From the NCBI GenBank assembly GCA_010672585.1, contig JAAHGF010000021.1, forward strand, positions 1 through 64,000: a stretch of DNA of 64,000 bases. The letters run 5' to 3'. The notes beneath the pieces are model-generated. The model worked only from the letters and a program-made list of their open reading frames with translations, ran no database searches and was not told the DNA's origin. Shown here piece after piece: positions 47,760 through 56,821 of the stretch (positions are counted from its first letter, which is position 1; each line of letters starts with the position of its first letter). Position numbers and translations under genes: made by a program. This stretch comes from Okeania sp. SIO1I7 (GTDB lineage Bacteria; Cyanobacteriota; Cyanobacteriia; Cyanobacteriales; Microcoleaceae).

Positions 47760-49508
47760 TCAACGTGGCCAAGAAATCCCAGAACTAGCAGCAATATAAC
47801 GAGCTACAGCAGCAGCACCGTAACGATTTAGATGACTGGGGTCAAAGAAATATTCATTTTTGGCGAGTTGAGGCTGATATAAATTGAAATTTAGGAATCT
47901 AAAGCCATTTTCTCTTGCCCGACTTAGCATCCATCTATGAAAGTCTTCTTCCGCAGACCAACGCACAGAATCTAAATAACTATCAGATAGAGGTAAATTA
48001 ACAAAGACTAAAGGAATATTGCGAGATTTAGTAAAATTAACAACAGAAGTTAAAGCTGTAGCCTGAGTACCCCCAAGATAAAAACCAGCATAGTCGCCAT
48101 CATAAAGCCCTGCTACATAAGGTCGTCGCTGATAATAATAGGAAGGATTAAATCGCCCATCCATTGGCAGAAACCCATTAGCATCAATAGCATTAGCAAC
48201 ATCGGCGATCGCTACTGTTTGTAAAGGTTGAGTAGAATATCGAGGATGAGATGTTAAGTTTGAGGAGTTTTGCGACAGAGGTTGATAAGAATATTGGGTA
48301 GTCTTAAAATAGTCAGGATAAAGATTATTAGAACTATTCCCTACCCCGGTATTCCCTATGTTGCTGCGCGTTCCCTCTGTTGCTGCACGTTCCCATAGCA
48401 AAGTTTCCTCACCTGGTTCCGACCGCTTGGGTCTGTCGCTGACGCGGGGTCGTACCGCTGTTGTCTGTTCCCTATAATTAATTTCCATTGCTTCCCCTCG
48501 CGATATCTCAAAAGGAGAATAGGGAGGTGCAAATACGTTATAAGGTTTGGGAAACTGATAACAGGTAGAAGCAAAGTTAGACTGACCTTTAGGTAACTGG
48601 GGACGAACACCAGAAAGTAATTTTCTTTTTCCCTCAGAAGCAACAATTGAATTATAAGTTCGATCTACCCGTCCACTATTAAAAGCTCGTACTCCATCCG
48701 CCCAAATAATTAATTTTGGCAGTTGATTATTACTCAAAAGTTGTCGCAGTTGAAAGTCTACTACTTTAGCAGTGGCCCCATTGATGCTAAAGTTAAATAT
48801 GTTTAACGGACGATAGCCTTTAGCTACTAGATATTGTTGTAGTTGTTGCGGATCGACCCCGTATAAAGCGCGGGAACTACCCACAATTAAAACATCTGGC
48901 GGACCAACAGTAGCAACGAAAGACATATAAAGCTCTAACTGGGTGTCGAGAACATCACTATTGAAGGAAACAGGATTATACTGAGAACGTGCAGAAGCTG
49001 CTTGTTGTTGGGAATAAGCTAAATTTCTCATATACTCAGCAACTTTTTTTTCAGCAAAAGCACGTCTGGGGTTTCCTGGCGGTACAGCTTGCATCCAAGC
49101 GACTGCCTGTACCCATTCTTGGGCGACTTTATCCCACTGTTGTTTAGTTCTCGCGGTCTGAGCTAACTGTGAGGCTTTTGTGGCAAACCTAACTGCTTGA
49201 CTAAACGGGTCTACAGAAGCACATTGAGTAGCATTGGAATTTTGGGAGACTAGAGAAATTTGTGAGTTATTTTCTTTGACGGAAATGAAATCACAGTTAT
49301 TAACTGATATAAGATTTTTCTCTGAGGTAGAAGATATTTTGCTTTGAAACTTTTGAGTGGGAATACATCCAACAGTTAGGGTTAGCAAAATAGTTGCCGT
49401 CAAAGATTTAAGTAAGCTAGATAAAAGTCTAGTACTATGGAATTGATTTTCTATATTCTGTTGCTCACTGCGTTCAACAGTGGCATCGGATGAATGGATT
49501 CTAGTCAC
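47760..49508 (-). CDS. DUF1574-like SGNH lipoprotein with in-frame repeat insert
   Basis: 582 residues. A signal segment ending LTLTVGC suggests lipid attachment at a Cys near residue 48. A helical region follows (KQQWDKVAQEWVQAVAWMQA), then the SGNH domain: VLIVGSSRALYGVDPQQL (nucleophile in GSSR), FNFSINGATAKVVDFQLRQL, KLIIWADGVRAFN and the C-terminal FFDPSHLNRYGAAAVARYI with the classical D-x-x-H. This matches cyanobacterial DUF1574 proteins. Residues about 342-388 (TTAVRPRVSDRPKRSEPGEE and onward) are encoded by a GC-rich repeat also found at 47,360-47,690, inserted in frame between structured segments. Probable outer-membrane or periplasmic esterase; the insert may be tolerated as a loop. 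Confidence 0.8.
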   Translation of the reverse strand: MTRIHSSDATVERSEQQNIENQFHSTRLLSSLLKSLTATILLTLTVGCIPTQKFQSKISSTSEKNLISVNNCDFISVKENNSQISLVSQNSNATQCASVDPFSQAVRFATKASQLAQTARTKQQWDKVAQEWVQAVAWMQAVPPGNPRRAFAEKKVAEYMRNLAYSQQQAASARSQYNPVSFNSDVLDTQLELYMSFVATVGPPDVLIVGSSRALYGVDPQQLQQYLVAKGYRPLNIFNFSINGATAKVVDFQLRQLLSNNQLPKLIIWADGVRAFNSGRVDRTYNSIVASEGKRKLLSGVRPQLPKGQSNFASTCYQFPKPYNVFAPPYSPFEISRGEAMEINYREQTTAVRPRVSDRPKRSEPGEETLLWERAATEGTRSNIGNTGVGNSSNNLYPDYFKTTQYSYQPLSQNSSNLTSHPRYSTQPLQTVAIADVANAIDANGFLPMDGRFNPSYYYQRRPYVAGLYDGDYAGFYLGGTQATALTSVVNFTKSRNIPLVFVNLPLSDSYLDSVRWSAEEDFHRWMLSRARENGFRFLNFNLYQPQLAKNEYFFDPSHLNRYGAAAVARYIAASSGISWPR

Positions 49509-50976
49509 CTAGATTCCCCTCCATATCTACATATAATATTTGTGATAGATTATAGTACTTTTTTCGGCGAGTTTATTTGTCAAAAGGAAGCTGGAAACAG
49601 GCAAGAGGCTAAAGCTTAACTAGGGAAAGGGTTTTTAGCTTCTTTTTAGGAGAGAATAATTTTTTTATATATAAGATTTAGGATTACTATATGTCTTTTG
49701 AGAATGGAAGGTTGAATAGCTTTAGCAGTTATATAAAAATGCTGTTTCTTTTACTTTTACCGAAAAAAATTGGTTGAAAGCCTCCCCTTTTAAGGGGATA
49801 ATAAAGAAAATTTTTCCTTTTAATCAATCTTCTTCTTTTCAAGGATAAGTAATAATTAATAATTAATAATTATTGAAACTTACTGTTTTATTTAAGTTAA
49901 ATCGATATAATTTTTTGCATAACTTTTATGTTCCTAATAGTGCCTAACCAGCTAAATATATCTCTTGTGCTAAAGTATTGTACAAACTTTTTTATTATTC
50001 AGTAATTAAAGGGAAATATTTTAATATAATCATTTCTATTTGTTTCGCTTTTTATAGCAGTATCAGGAAAGATAGCGGACAAATCAAAAGCTTAAAAATT
50101 ACACAAGGCAAGATTTTTATTTCCTACTTATTTATTCTTCCTTCTACTATATTCCTTTAAAATTCGGTACTTATGAATAAAATCAAAACTATTTTTTATC
50201 AAAATTTTGATAATTATTAAAGTTTTAATCAGTAGGTATAGATAAATAAACGTTTCCGTTTGTCATGCTGTGCAAAAAAAAATGAAGAATATTAAAATGA
50301 AGCCATAAGATAGTTTTCAGCCTTATCTTTAAGGTTTTGAATTTCCATCGCTATTGTAAGCATTCAGCCGTCAGCCATCAGCTATCAGCTATTGCTTTTA
50401 GTTTAGGATAAAAGTTTTATTAATTGTCTTACGAAAAAAGTTGCCTCCCTTGCCCTTAAAGTCTATTTTAATTTAAACACTGTCCTATATGAGAGAGTCT
50501 TGTTACTGATAGCTGAAAGCTAATAGCTGAATGCTTACTCGCTATTTTATAGCAGTCTCAGGAAGGGGCGCGGAAATATCAAAATCTTAAAAATCACACA
50601 AGGCAAGATTTTTTAGTTCTAAAGTCTTTCCAACTTCAGTCTTTCCTTCTCCTATACGGATAATTAAATCCACCTACTTAATTGCTATTGGGAATAATAG
50701 GAGGGTTTATACTATAAAAAAATAATGCAATGAATAAAAGAGATAGTATAAAACTATAGAGTAAAAAAAATGGAAAAACTTTTCCATAGTTGATGTTTTC
50801 CACCCTCAAACCTATGAATTTTTCAGCATATCCTATTTAAGCCCTCTCAAATCCGGTATCTTGGCATAATTTAGTATTGAAATTTAAGAATAATACTCAA
50901 TACTGTAGGGATAAACTGCTATTTACTCCTACTGACAATAGAAATTATATTACTCACCAAGTAAACAAATTTGATA
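49509..50976. other. 1.47-kb spacer with repeats
   Basis: No gene is supported; a 60-codon AT-rich open frame near 49,978 shows no protein features, and part of it (TTTTATAGCAGTATCAGGAA) is duplicated at 50,551-50,620. An R3 copy lies at 49,780-49,875. A ~120-bp element at 50,382-50,505 recurs in reverse orientation at 59,431-59,552. CATTCAGC palindromes occur near 50,360 and 50,520. Confidence 0.55.
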
Positions 50977-51729
50977 TTAAACTGCTAAAAATCTTTGGAT
51001 TACTTCTTGACTTAAATCTGTAGTATTTCCTGATGCCACAATTCCTCCTTTTTGCATTGCATAATATCGGTCTGCTTTACGCACAAAATGGAGATGTTGT
51101 TCTACCAATAAAACAGAAATACCTCTACTTTTAATAATATTTCTCACTGCAGTTTCTATCTCTAAAATAATAGAAGGTTGAATACCTTCAGTCGGTTCAT
51201 CTAACAACAGTAAATTTGGCTTACCCATCAATGCACGAGCGATCGCTAATTGTTGTTGTTGACCACCGCTCAAATTTCCTCCCATCCTAGATAACATTGT
51301 TTTCAGGACAGGAAATAATTCAAATATTTCTTCCAGAATTTCATTTTTCCCTTTTCTATTTTCTTTTCTTGCTTCTAAACCAAGCAATAAATTTTCTTTG
51401 ACTGTTAATCTAGGTATAATTTCTCTACCTTGGGGTACATAACCAATACCTAGACGAGCGCGTTGGTCTGGTCGGAGAGTGGCGATCGCTTTACCCCATA
51501 AATTAATTTTTCCTGTCCGTGGCCTGAGTAGTCCCATTACTGTTTTTAATAATGTTGTTTTGCCCACTCCATTTCTACCGATTAAACATACCATTTCTCC
51601 AGGTTTCACCCTTAAATCAACATCGCGCAAAATATGACTTTCTCCATAAAATACATTTACATTAGATACTTGTAAGGTGGTATAATTAGTTTGATTTTGT
51701 CCAGCTTGATTCTGTAGATTAAAATTCAT
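50977..51729 (-). CDS. urtE: Urea ABC transporter ATP-binding protein UrtE
   Basis: 250 residues. LivF-type ABC ATPase: Walker A GRNGVGKTT, Q-loop region GYVPQGREIIPRLTVKENLL, signature LSGGQQQQLAIARAL, Walker B LLLLDEPTEGIQPS and the switch His in LLVEQHLHFV. The GYVPQGREIIPRLT and EGIQPSI strings are typical of UrtE. It pairs with UrtD to drive urea uptake through UrtB/UrtC. It lies 1.4 kb downstream of urtD instead of directly adjacent, with a plus-strand HTH gene between them. Confidence 0.93.
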   Translation of the reverse strand: MNFNLQNQAGQNQTNYTTLQVSNVNVFYGESHILRDVDLRVKPGEMVCLIGRNGVGKTTLLKTVMGLLRPRTGKINLWGKAIATLRPDQRARLGIGYVPQGREIIPRLTVKENLLLGLEARKENRKGKNEILEEIFELFPVLKTMLSRMGGNLSGGQQQQLAIARALMGKPNLLLLDEPTEGIQPSIILEIETAVRNIIKSRGISVLLVEQHLHFVRKADRYYAMQKGGIVASGNTTDLSQEVIQRFLAV

Positions 51730-51791
51730 AATTTTTTGGTGTTTTTGATTTTTTATTTTAATTGAGTAAAAACTATAGTGCTAGAGTAAAA

Positions 51792-52286
51792 ATGACTATC
51801 ATTGGAACCAGAGAAGCAGCTTTTTTGTTAGGTATTTGTTGTCAACGAGTTAGAGTCCTTCTTGCTCAAGGTAGAATCAAAGGGGCTTATAAGCATAAAG
51901 GATTCTGGCGAATTCCTCTATATCAGAATATGCCTGATGTTATACCAGGTAAAAGAGGTCCTCGAGGAGTTTGGTGTAAAGGACTACGGCAAGCACCAAC
52001 AAGGATTCATGTCAATCAAAGGAAAATTAAGGCTAATAGTAAGAGAATCAAAAATGATCCTCTAATGACTCCCGAACAACTGGTACCAGTGATTACCATG
52101 AAACAGAGTGAGCGTAATGATTTGGGTTATCAAATGGAAATTCATGGTGAATGCCGTATAGTATATCAGCCTTATCATCCATTACCCTGCGGGGCACGTT
52201 TGTGGATAGAAACTTATTCTCCAGTGCAATTTGTTGATACTAAGTTTAATCCTTCAACAGCAAGACGGCCTTATAGACATACTTGA
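51792..52286 (+). CDS. HTH (excisionase-like) DNA-binding protein, paralogue
   Basis: 164 residues from the ATG at 51,792; a TTG 30 bp upstream would add ten unlikely residues. N-terminal HTH GTREAAFLLGICCQRVRVLL with wing HKGFWRIP, a basic linker KRGPRGVWCKGLRQ, and the C-terminal signature CRIVYQPYHPLPCGARLWIE ... VQFVDTKFNPSTARR. Same family as the protein at 27,429-27,902. It lies between urtE and urtD but on the opposite strand, divergent from urtE with 62 bp between starts, so it could regulate urtE or be an insertion. No mobile-element ends are visible around it. Confidence 0.75.
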   Translation: MTIIGTREAAFLLGICCQRVRVLLAQGRIKGAYKHKGFWRIPLYQNMPDVIPGKRGPRGVWCKGLRQAPTRIHVNQRKIKANSKRIKNDPLMTPEQLVPVITMKQSERNDLGYQMEIHGECRIVYQPYHPLPCGARLWIETYSPVQFVDTKFNPSTARRPYRHT

Positions 52287-53154
52287 TATTTAAACTTTAA
52301 GCAATTCAAGTTTTCGGTAAAACCAAGCGCGATAAAATGTTTGGTAAAAATTTCTGTTTTTCGGTAAAACCAAGCGCGATAAAATGTTTGGTAAAAATTT
52401 CTGTTGCTTTTTGCCTGTAAGCATAGTTTTGTAACATTATTTGTTCGGGCATGGTATTAGCGATTGGTTTTTATACTATCAAAATAATGTAATTGATGAA
52501 AGATAAATAAAATAGTCAAACAATAGGGTTGAACAACGGAAAAATAGCTTTTTGTTAGCATCTTATATCATACCCGGATAATTAGCGATAGAACTCCGTT
52601 CCGCTTACGCGACCAAAAAACTTTCTCTTTCTTCTTCTTTCTTGACTCCTGACTCCTTGGTCATTTATTTATAAGTAGTCGTGCAAAATTAATTTCCTAG
52701 TTGAGAGAGGGAACAGGGAACAGGGAACAGGAAGAAAGAATTGATAATTTATCGATAAGATTGGAGATTTATAGTAAAATGTTCAATTAATTTTGCTTAT
52801 AAATTTATACAATTAATTTTCCATAACGGGACTTACACAAAATAGCAGCAGAAAATAGGCTCAAATATATACAGGAAGGGAATTTCACGTCGAAAAGGTA
52901 TAAACCCTTGATAATAAAGGATTTTAGCCATTTTTAGGGCGTTGACGTAACTCCTTTGTCTAGACTGACTTTCAAGCATTTTTTCTGCCAAAAAATGTCT
53001 AAGTACCAATAAGTACTTAAGTGTTGAACCGGACATGATATTATCAAAAGAATTGGGTCGCGCCATCCCAGCTTTTAAGGCGAAATATTTTTGGAGAGAA
53101 GCTCAAATCCCCCTTACAAAAATGACTTCTGACTTCTGACTTCATTAACGCACC
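52287..53154. repeat. Spacer with 47-bp duplication and inverted element
   Basis: A 47-bp unit, TTTCGGTAAAACCAAGCGCG followed by ATAAAATGTTTGGTAAAAAT, is present twice (from 52,311 and 52,358). A block with ACTCCGTTCCGCTTACGCG (52,588-52,625) matches 605-670 in reverse. A 184-bp element fills 52,828-53,011 and is the inverted partner of 53,982-54,165. No gene is supported; an open frame at 52,833-53,066 lies mostly within the 184-bp element. Confidence 0.7.
52828..53011 (-). mobile_element. 184-bp repeat R7, copy on urtE side of urtD
   Basis: Starts GGGACTTACACAAAATA and ends ATGTCTAAGTACCAATA. The inverted copy on the other side of urtD (53,982-54,165) has exactly the same length. Shared interior landmarks are TAGCCATTTTTA and CTTGTCTAGACTGA. 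One reading frame of both copies encodes similar peptides (LVLRHF, QSRQ, ALKMA, PIF, YFV-stop), interrupted by a stop in one copy, so R7 may be a remnant of a coding element. Confidence 0.75.
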
Positions 53155-53904
53155 TCAGACTTTTTCAACAGCTCCTAAATAAACTTCGATAACTCTTGCA
53201 TCATTCTGCACTTCATCCATAGTTCCTTCACAAAGTACAGAACCTTGATGTAAAACAGTGACTATTTTAGCTATTTGACGCACAAATTCCATATCATGTT
53301 CAATTACAATAATTGAATGACTGGCAGCCAAGTTTAACAAAAGAGAACCTATATTTTCTGTTTCCTCATCAGTCAAACCAGCTACGGGTTCATCTACTAA
53401 TAATAGGTCGGGAGATTGAGCAACTAACATACCTATTTCTAAACGTTGTTTTTCACCATGAGATAAAAAAGCAGCTTTAATATTTGCTTTTCCTACTAAA
53501 TTTATAGTTTCTAATAAACCAGCAACACTTCTAGTTTCTGCGGAAGGAACTTTACGAAATAAAGTAGCAATTACTCCTTTCTGGCGATTAATAACTAAAT
53601 CTAAGTTTTCTCTAACAGTTAAATTTAGATATACTCTAGGTGTTTGAAATTTACGCCCAATTCCCATACAAGCTATCTTATGTTCGGGAATTTTCATTAA
53701 ATTATCACCTCTAAATAAGACTTTTCCTGTTGTTGGTTGAACTTTGCCAGTAATTACATCTAAAAAAGTAGTCTTTCCAGCTCCATTCGGACCGATAATA
53801 ACTCGCAATTCACCAACATTCATCGTGAAATTGAGGTTATTTAGAGCCTTAAAGCCATCAAAACTAACAGTTAAATTTTGAATTTCTAAAATTTTTTCTA
53901 CCAT
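53155..53904 (-). CDS. urtD: Urea ABC transporter ATP-binding protein UrtD
   Basis: 249 residues. LivG-type ABC ATPase: LTVSFDGFKALNNLNF, Walker A GPNGAGKTT, the Q-loop region GIGRKFQTPRVYLNLTVREN, signature LSHGEKQRLEIGML, Walker B LLLVDEPVAGLTDEE and HDMEF. FQTPRVY and LSHGxKQxLEIGM are typical of UrtD. All functional motifs are intact. The gene is bracketed by two inverted 184-bp repeat copies, 143 bp from its stop and 77 bp from its start. Confidence 0.94.
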   Translation of the reverse strand: MVEKILEIQNLTVSFDGFKALNNLNFTMNVGELRVIIGPNGAGKTTFLDVITGKVQPTTGKVLFRGDNLMKIPEHKIACMGIGRKFQTPRVYLNLTVRENLDLVINRQKGVIATLFRKVPSAETRSVAGLLETINLVGKANIKAAFLSHGEKQRLEIGMLVAQSPDLLLVDEPVAGLTDEETENIGSLLLNLAASHSIIVIEHDMEFVRQIAKIVTVLHQGSVLCEGTMDEVQNDARVIEVYLGAVEKV

Positions 53905-54598
53905 TTTTTTACTTCATCTAAACCTAATTATTAGTAAGCATTTCCTGCGGAATGCTGCACAAAAAGCGGTCAATTATCAGCTATTGGTACTTAGACATTT
54001 TATCGCAGGAAAAATGCGTCAAATTCAGTCTAGACAAGGGAATTACGTTGATGCCTTAAAAATGGCTAGAACCCCTGCTTATTCAGGATTTATGCCTTTT
54101 TGACGTAAAAGCCTCTGCCCATCCATATTTGATCCTATTTTCTGGCTTTATTTTGTGTAAGTCCCACTATCAGCTATGAGTTATACCAATTTCTAAAATA
54201 TTGCTACAGTGTTTTTATCTGCTGGTGGGAATTTAGAGATTAATACTGTAACGACCTTTTTTGAATTTGGTATTATTAACTCATTATCACACCGAAGGAG
54301 GAATTAGTCTCCAAGGAGAATTAAAAGTTATGTTTGCTTCCGTATTCTGCACCGAAAGAAAAAGGCGATCGGTTAACCTTAGTAGTTATACCAAATCTCA
54401 AAAAGTTTGCTATATATCTTTAGTAATGGGGAGATAGGGAGATGGTAATCAAGCATAGCATTACTATTCAGAAATGGTATTACTTGAATATGTTCAAAAG
54501 CTGTTTCGTAGCATGACAAACGGAAATGCTGTTTGCGCAGCATTCCCTAGGAAATTCTAATAGCTGTTTGCGCAGCATTCCGTAGGAAATGCTGAGAA
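53905..54598. other. Spacer between urtC and urtD with inverted R7 copy
   Basis: The second 184-bp R7 copy lies at 53,982-54,165. Further on are an ATACCAAAT...AGAAATGGTAT segment (54,390-54,482) reminiscent of R2 ends and three AGCATTCCGTAGGAAATGCT-type palindromes (54,485-54,595). No gene is seen. The spacer breaks what is usually a compact urtC-urtD junction. Confidence 0.6.
53982..54165 (+). mobile_element. 184-bp repeat R7, copy on urtC side of urtD
   Basis: The inverted partner of 52,828-53,011, with ends TATTGGTACTTAGACAT and TTATTTTGTGTAAGTCCC. Its reading frame has a stop (TTTTGACG context) where the other copy has an Arg codon. Confidence 0.75.
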
Positions 54599-55738
54599 TT
54601 ATTCTTTTTCTATTTTTTCCTTTTCTAGCTGAACTTCTGGATTTTCATCTACATTAGGATAAGTCATAAGTACCTGAGATAAACCCAGGAGCGATCGCAA
54701 CTTTAGCCAAGCATATTCTTGCCACCAACCGACTATTCCATTAGGTAATATTGTCACGACTAATAAAAATAACGCACCTTGGAAAAATAACCAGATTTGG
54801 GGAAATTGTTCGCTTAAAAAAGTACGTCCGAAATTAACTAATAATGTACCAATAATTGCACCGACTAAGGTTCCTCTACCTCCTACCGCTACCCAAATAA
54901 CCATTTCAATTGAAAAAGCTACTTCCATATAACTAGGGGTAACAATACCACTTTGAACTGTATATAATGCTCCAGAAATTCCGGCAATAGTCCCAGAAAT
55001 AGCAAATACTAAAACTTTAAATTCTGTAGGATTATATCCAGAAAATCTTACTCTAGTTTCATCATCTCTAATGGCAATTAATAGACGACCAAATCTGCCA
55101 CTGGTTAGCCAACGACAAATTAAATAAGTGGCGATAAGACTAATAATTGTTACTTCATAAAATATTAATTGTGCTTGGTCAGAACCTGCTAAAATACCGA
55201 AAATTTTTTCTGTGTCTGTTTTTAAACCGTTTGTACCGTTGATTAGTTTTTGTTGACCGTTGAAAAAGTTAAAAAATACCAGTAAAGCTGCTTGAGTAAG
55301 GATGGAAAAGTAGACTCCTTTAATTCTATTTTTAAATACTAGATAACCGAGAATTGCTGCCACAATAGCAGGCAAAATTATAATTGCTAAAATTGTGAGA
55401 GTAAAGGAGTGAAAAGGTTGCCAAAATAGGGGGAGTTTTTCTACGCCATAAAGAGTGAAAAATTCTGGTAATTCTCCTTCTGGCAATTGTAGTTTGAGGT
55501 GCATTGCTAAAGCATAACCTCCTAATGCAAAAAATATGCCATGACCTAAACTTAATAATCCAGTATAACCCCAGATTAAGTCTATGCCTAAAGCCACAAT
55601 TGCTAGGGAGAGAAAACGCCCTAATAATTTCAGTCTAAATCCTGGTAAAGTTAATGGCATTATAATGGCAAATATTAAAGTTATTGGTGCTATTATGCCG
55701 ATTTTAATTAATAATTTATTATGTTTATTTTTAATCAT
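54599..55738 (-). CDS. urtC: Urea ABC transporter permease UrtC
   Basis: 379 residues. LivM-type permease with about ten membrane helices. Recognisable strings: DLIWGYTGLLSLGHGIFFALGG (first part), FSILTQAALLVFFNFFNGQ, LINGTNGLKTDT, DDETRVRFSGYNPTEFK (EAA-like coupling loop) and MVIWVAVGGRGTLVGAIIG. The central cytoplasmic loop and the LxxGTNG pattern are typical of UrtC. It is minus strand, immediately downstream of an inserted nucleotidyltransferase gene (46-bp gap) rather than urtB. Confidence 0.94.
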   Translation of the reverse strand: MIKNKHNKLLIKIGIIAPITLIFAIIMPLTLPGFRLKLLGRFLSLAIVALGIDLIWGYTGLLSLGHGIFFALGGYALAMHLKLQLPEGELPEFFTLYGVEKLPLFWQPFHSFTLTILAIIILPAIVAAILGYLVFKNRIKGVYFSILTQAALLVFFNFFNGQQKLINGTNGLKTDTEKIFGILAGSDQAQLIFYEVTIISLIATYLICRWLTSGRFGRLLIAIRDDETRVRFSGYNPTEFKVLVFAISGTIAGISGALYTVQSGIVTPSYMEVAFSIEMVIWVAVGGRGTLVGAIIGTLLVNFGRTFLSEQFPQIWLFFQGALFLLVVTILPNGIVGWWQEYAWLKLRSLLGLSQVLMTYPNVDENPEVQLEKEKIEKE

Positions 55739-55784
55739 AAAATTAATGCACTATTTTTTTAGGTGAAACAGTCCACTACAAATT

Positions 55785-56483
55785 TTACTTCTCCAATTTA
55801 ACTCTTTCTAAAACACGCTCTCGTATCGTAGAAAATAAGTTTTTACTTTCCATTAAACGCAAGATTATTGGCTCAAAAGCATCACTCGTATCCAACTGAT
55901 TGCATATATCATTTCGTATCTTGTTGGCGCTATAATGCTGACCTTTTTTATCTCTTAATGCTTCAATAAACTTTACAGATATACCTATTTGTCTGAGTTC
56001 TTCTTCTTTTCCAAGCTCAAATTGATCTTTGTCTGAAATATACTCAATACTATTTATTTGAACATCTAAGTAATTATACATCAAAGTTTGTGAGTGTATT
56101 GTCGGAACAAAATAAGGAGTGATCACAATAGACGAGACAATTTTTGGATCGTATGCAACAAACAAACTGGTTAAATAATGCCTCAATAAATATGTTCTTT
56201 CATAGTATGAAAGAGGGTTCCTTGATGGATAAAAATTTTCTGGCTTCCTATTTCTTGATAAATCTAAAGTATCTAAAGGGTATGGATTTACTATCCCTAT
56301 AACAATATCATCTCCTTGTCTGTACTCATCAAGCATACTTCTTATTAAGTAACAATGTCCCTTATGAATAGGTTGACCTTTTAATGAAACAAATCTTGTA
56401 ACCATAAATATGTAATTGTATTGAGGTGTACATTTTTCATCTAGCATCCTGAGCAGGAACTGAGACATAATTTTCTCATTCAA
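55785..56483 (-). CDS. Nucleotidyltransferase (NMN adenylyltransferase-like)
   Basis: 232 residues. HxGH-superfamily signature IHKGH (39-43) near the N-terminus, a nucleotide-binding middle with GIVNPYPLDTLDLSRN and NPLSYYERTYLLRHYL, and SANKIRNDI in the position of the ISxxxxR motif. This resembles NadM-type NMN adenylyltransferases and related cytidylyltransferases; the substrate is not certain. An internal ATG (MVTRFVSLKG, residue 28) may be the true start because family members begin just before the HxGH strand. It sits between urtB and urtC on the same strand, which is unusual for a urt operon. Confidence 0.75.
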   Translation of the reverse strand: MNEKIMSQFLLRMLDEKCTPQYNYIFMVTRFVSLKGQPIHKGHCYLIRSMLDEYRQGDDIVIGIVNPYPLDTLDLSRNRKPENFYPSRNPLSYYERTYLLRHYLTSLFVAYDPKIVSSIVITPYFVPTIHSQTLMYNYLDVQINSIEYISDKDQFELGKEEELRQIGISVKFIEALRDKKGQHYSANKIRNDICNQLDTSDAFEPIILRLMESKNLFSTIRERVLERVKLEK

Positions 56484-56821
56484 ATAATGTCATGTCCGGA
56501 TAACCAGTGATAAAAAAGTTTTTGTTTATAGTAGGGCTGAAGCCCTATCTACAACTTAGGGCTAAAGCCCTGCTACAAACTCTAATTAACTATTTAACCA
56601 GACATGACTTAACACGCTTCTATGCCTTGGGAACATAAATTATGTTAATTTTTATTTATTTGCGTAAAAGCTTCTCTCTAGATAGAGTATTGTTACCTTG
56701 CGCTGTCACTTAACCAAACTTAGTGCATTGTTTCATCTAAAAATGTGCATTACATAAAATTAGAGTAGGTAAATAATTTTGTTTAGGTGCTTAATAATTA
56801 TTAATTATTAATTATTAATTA
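56484..56821. other. Spacer with palindromes and heptamer array
   Basis: A palindromic repeat GTAGGGCTGAAGCCCT...AGGGCTAAAGCCCT lies at 56,528-56,577 and a CATGTCCGGATAA motif occurs at 56,490 and, in part, near 56,600. A TTAATTA heptamer array at 56,794-56,829 overlaps the 3' end of urtB. No gene is seen. Confidence 0.6.

Noticed and set aside
49978-50160. 60-codon plus-strand open frame
   Set aside because: Part of the sequence is a duplicated non-coding block (also at 50,551-50,620) in which the frame is not preserved.
52833-53066. 77-codon minus-strand open frame covering the R7 repeat
   Set aside because: The inverted R7 copy has a stop in the same frame. Kept as a remark on R7 but not called a gene.
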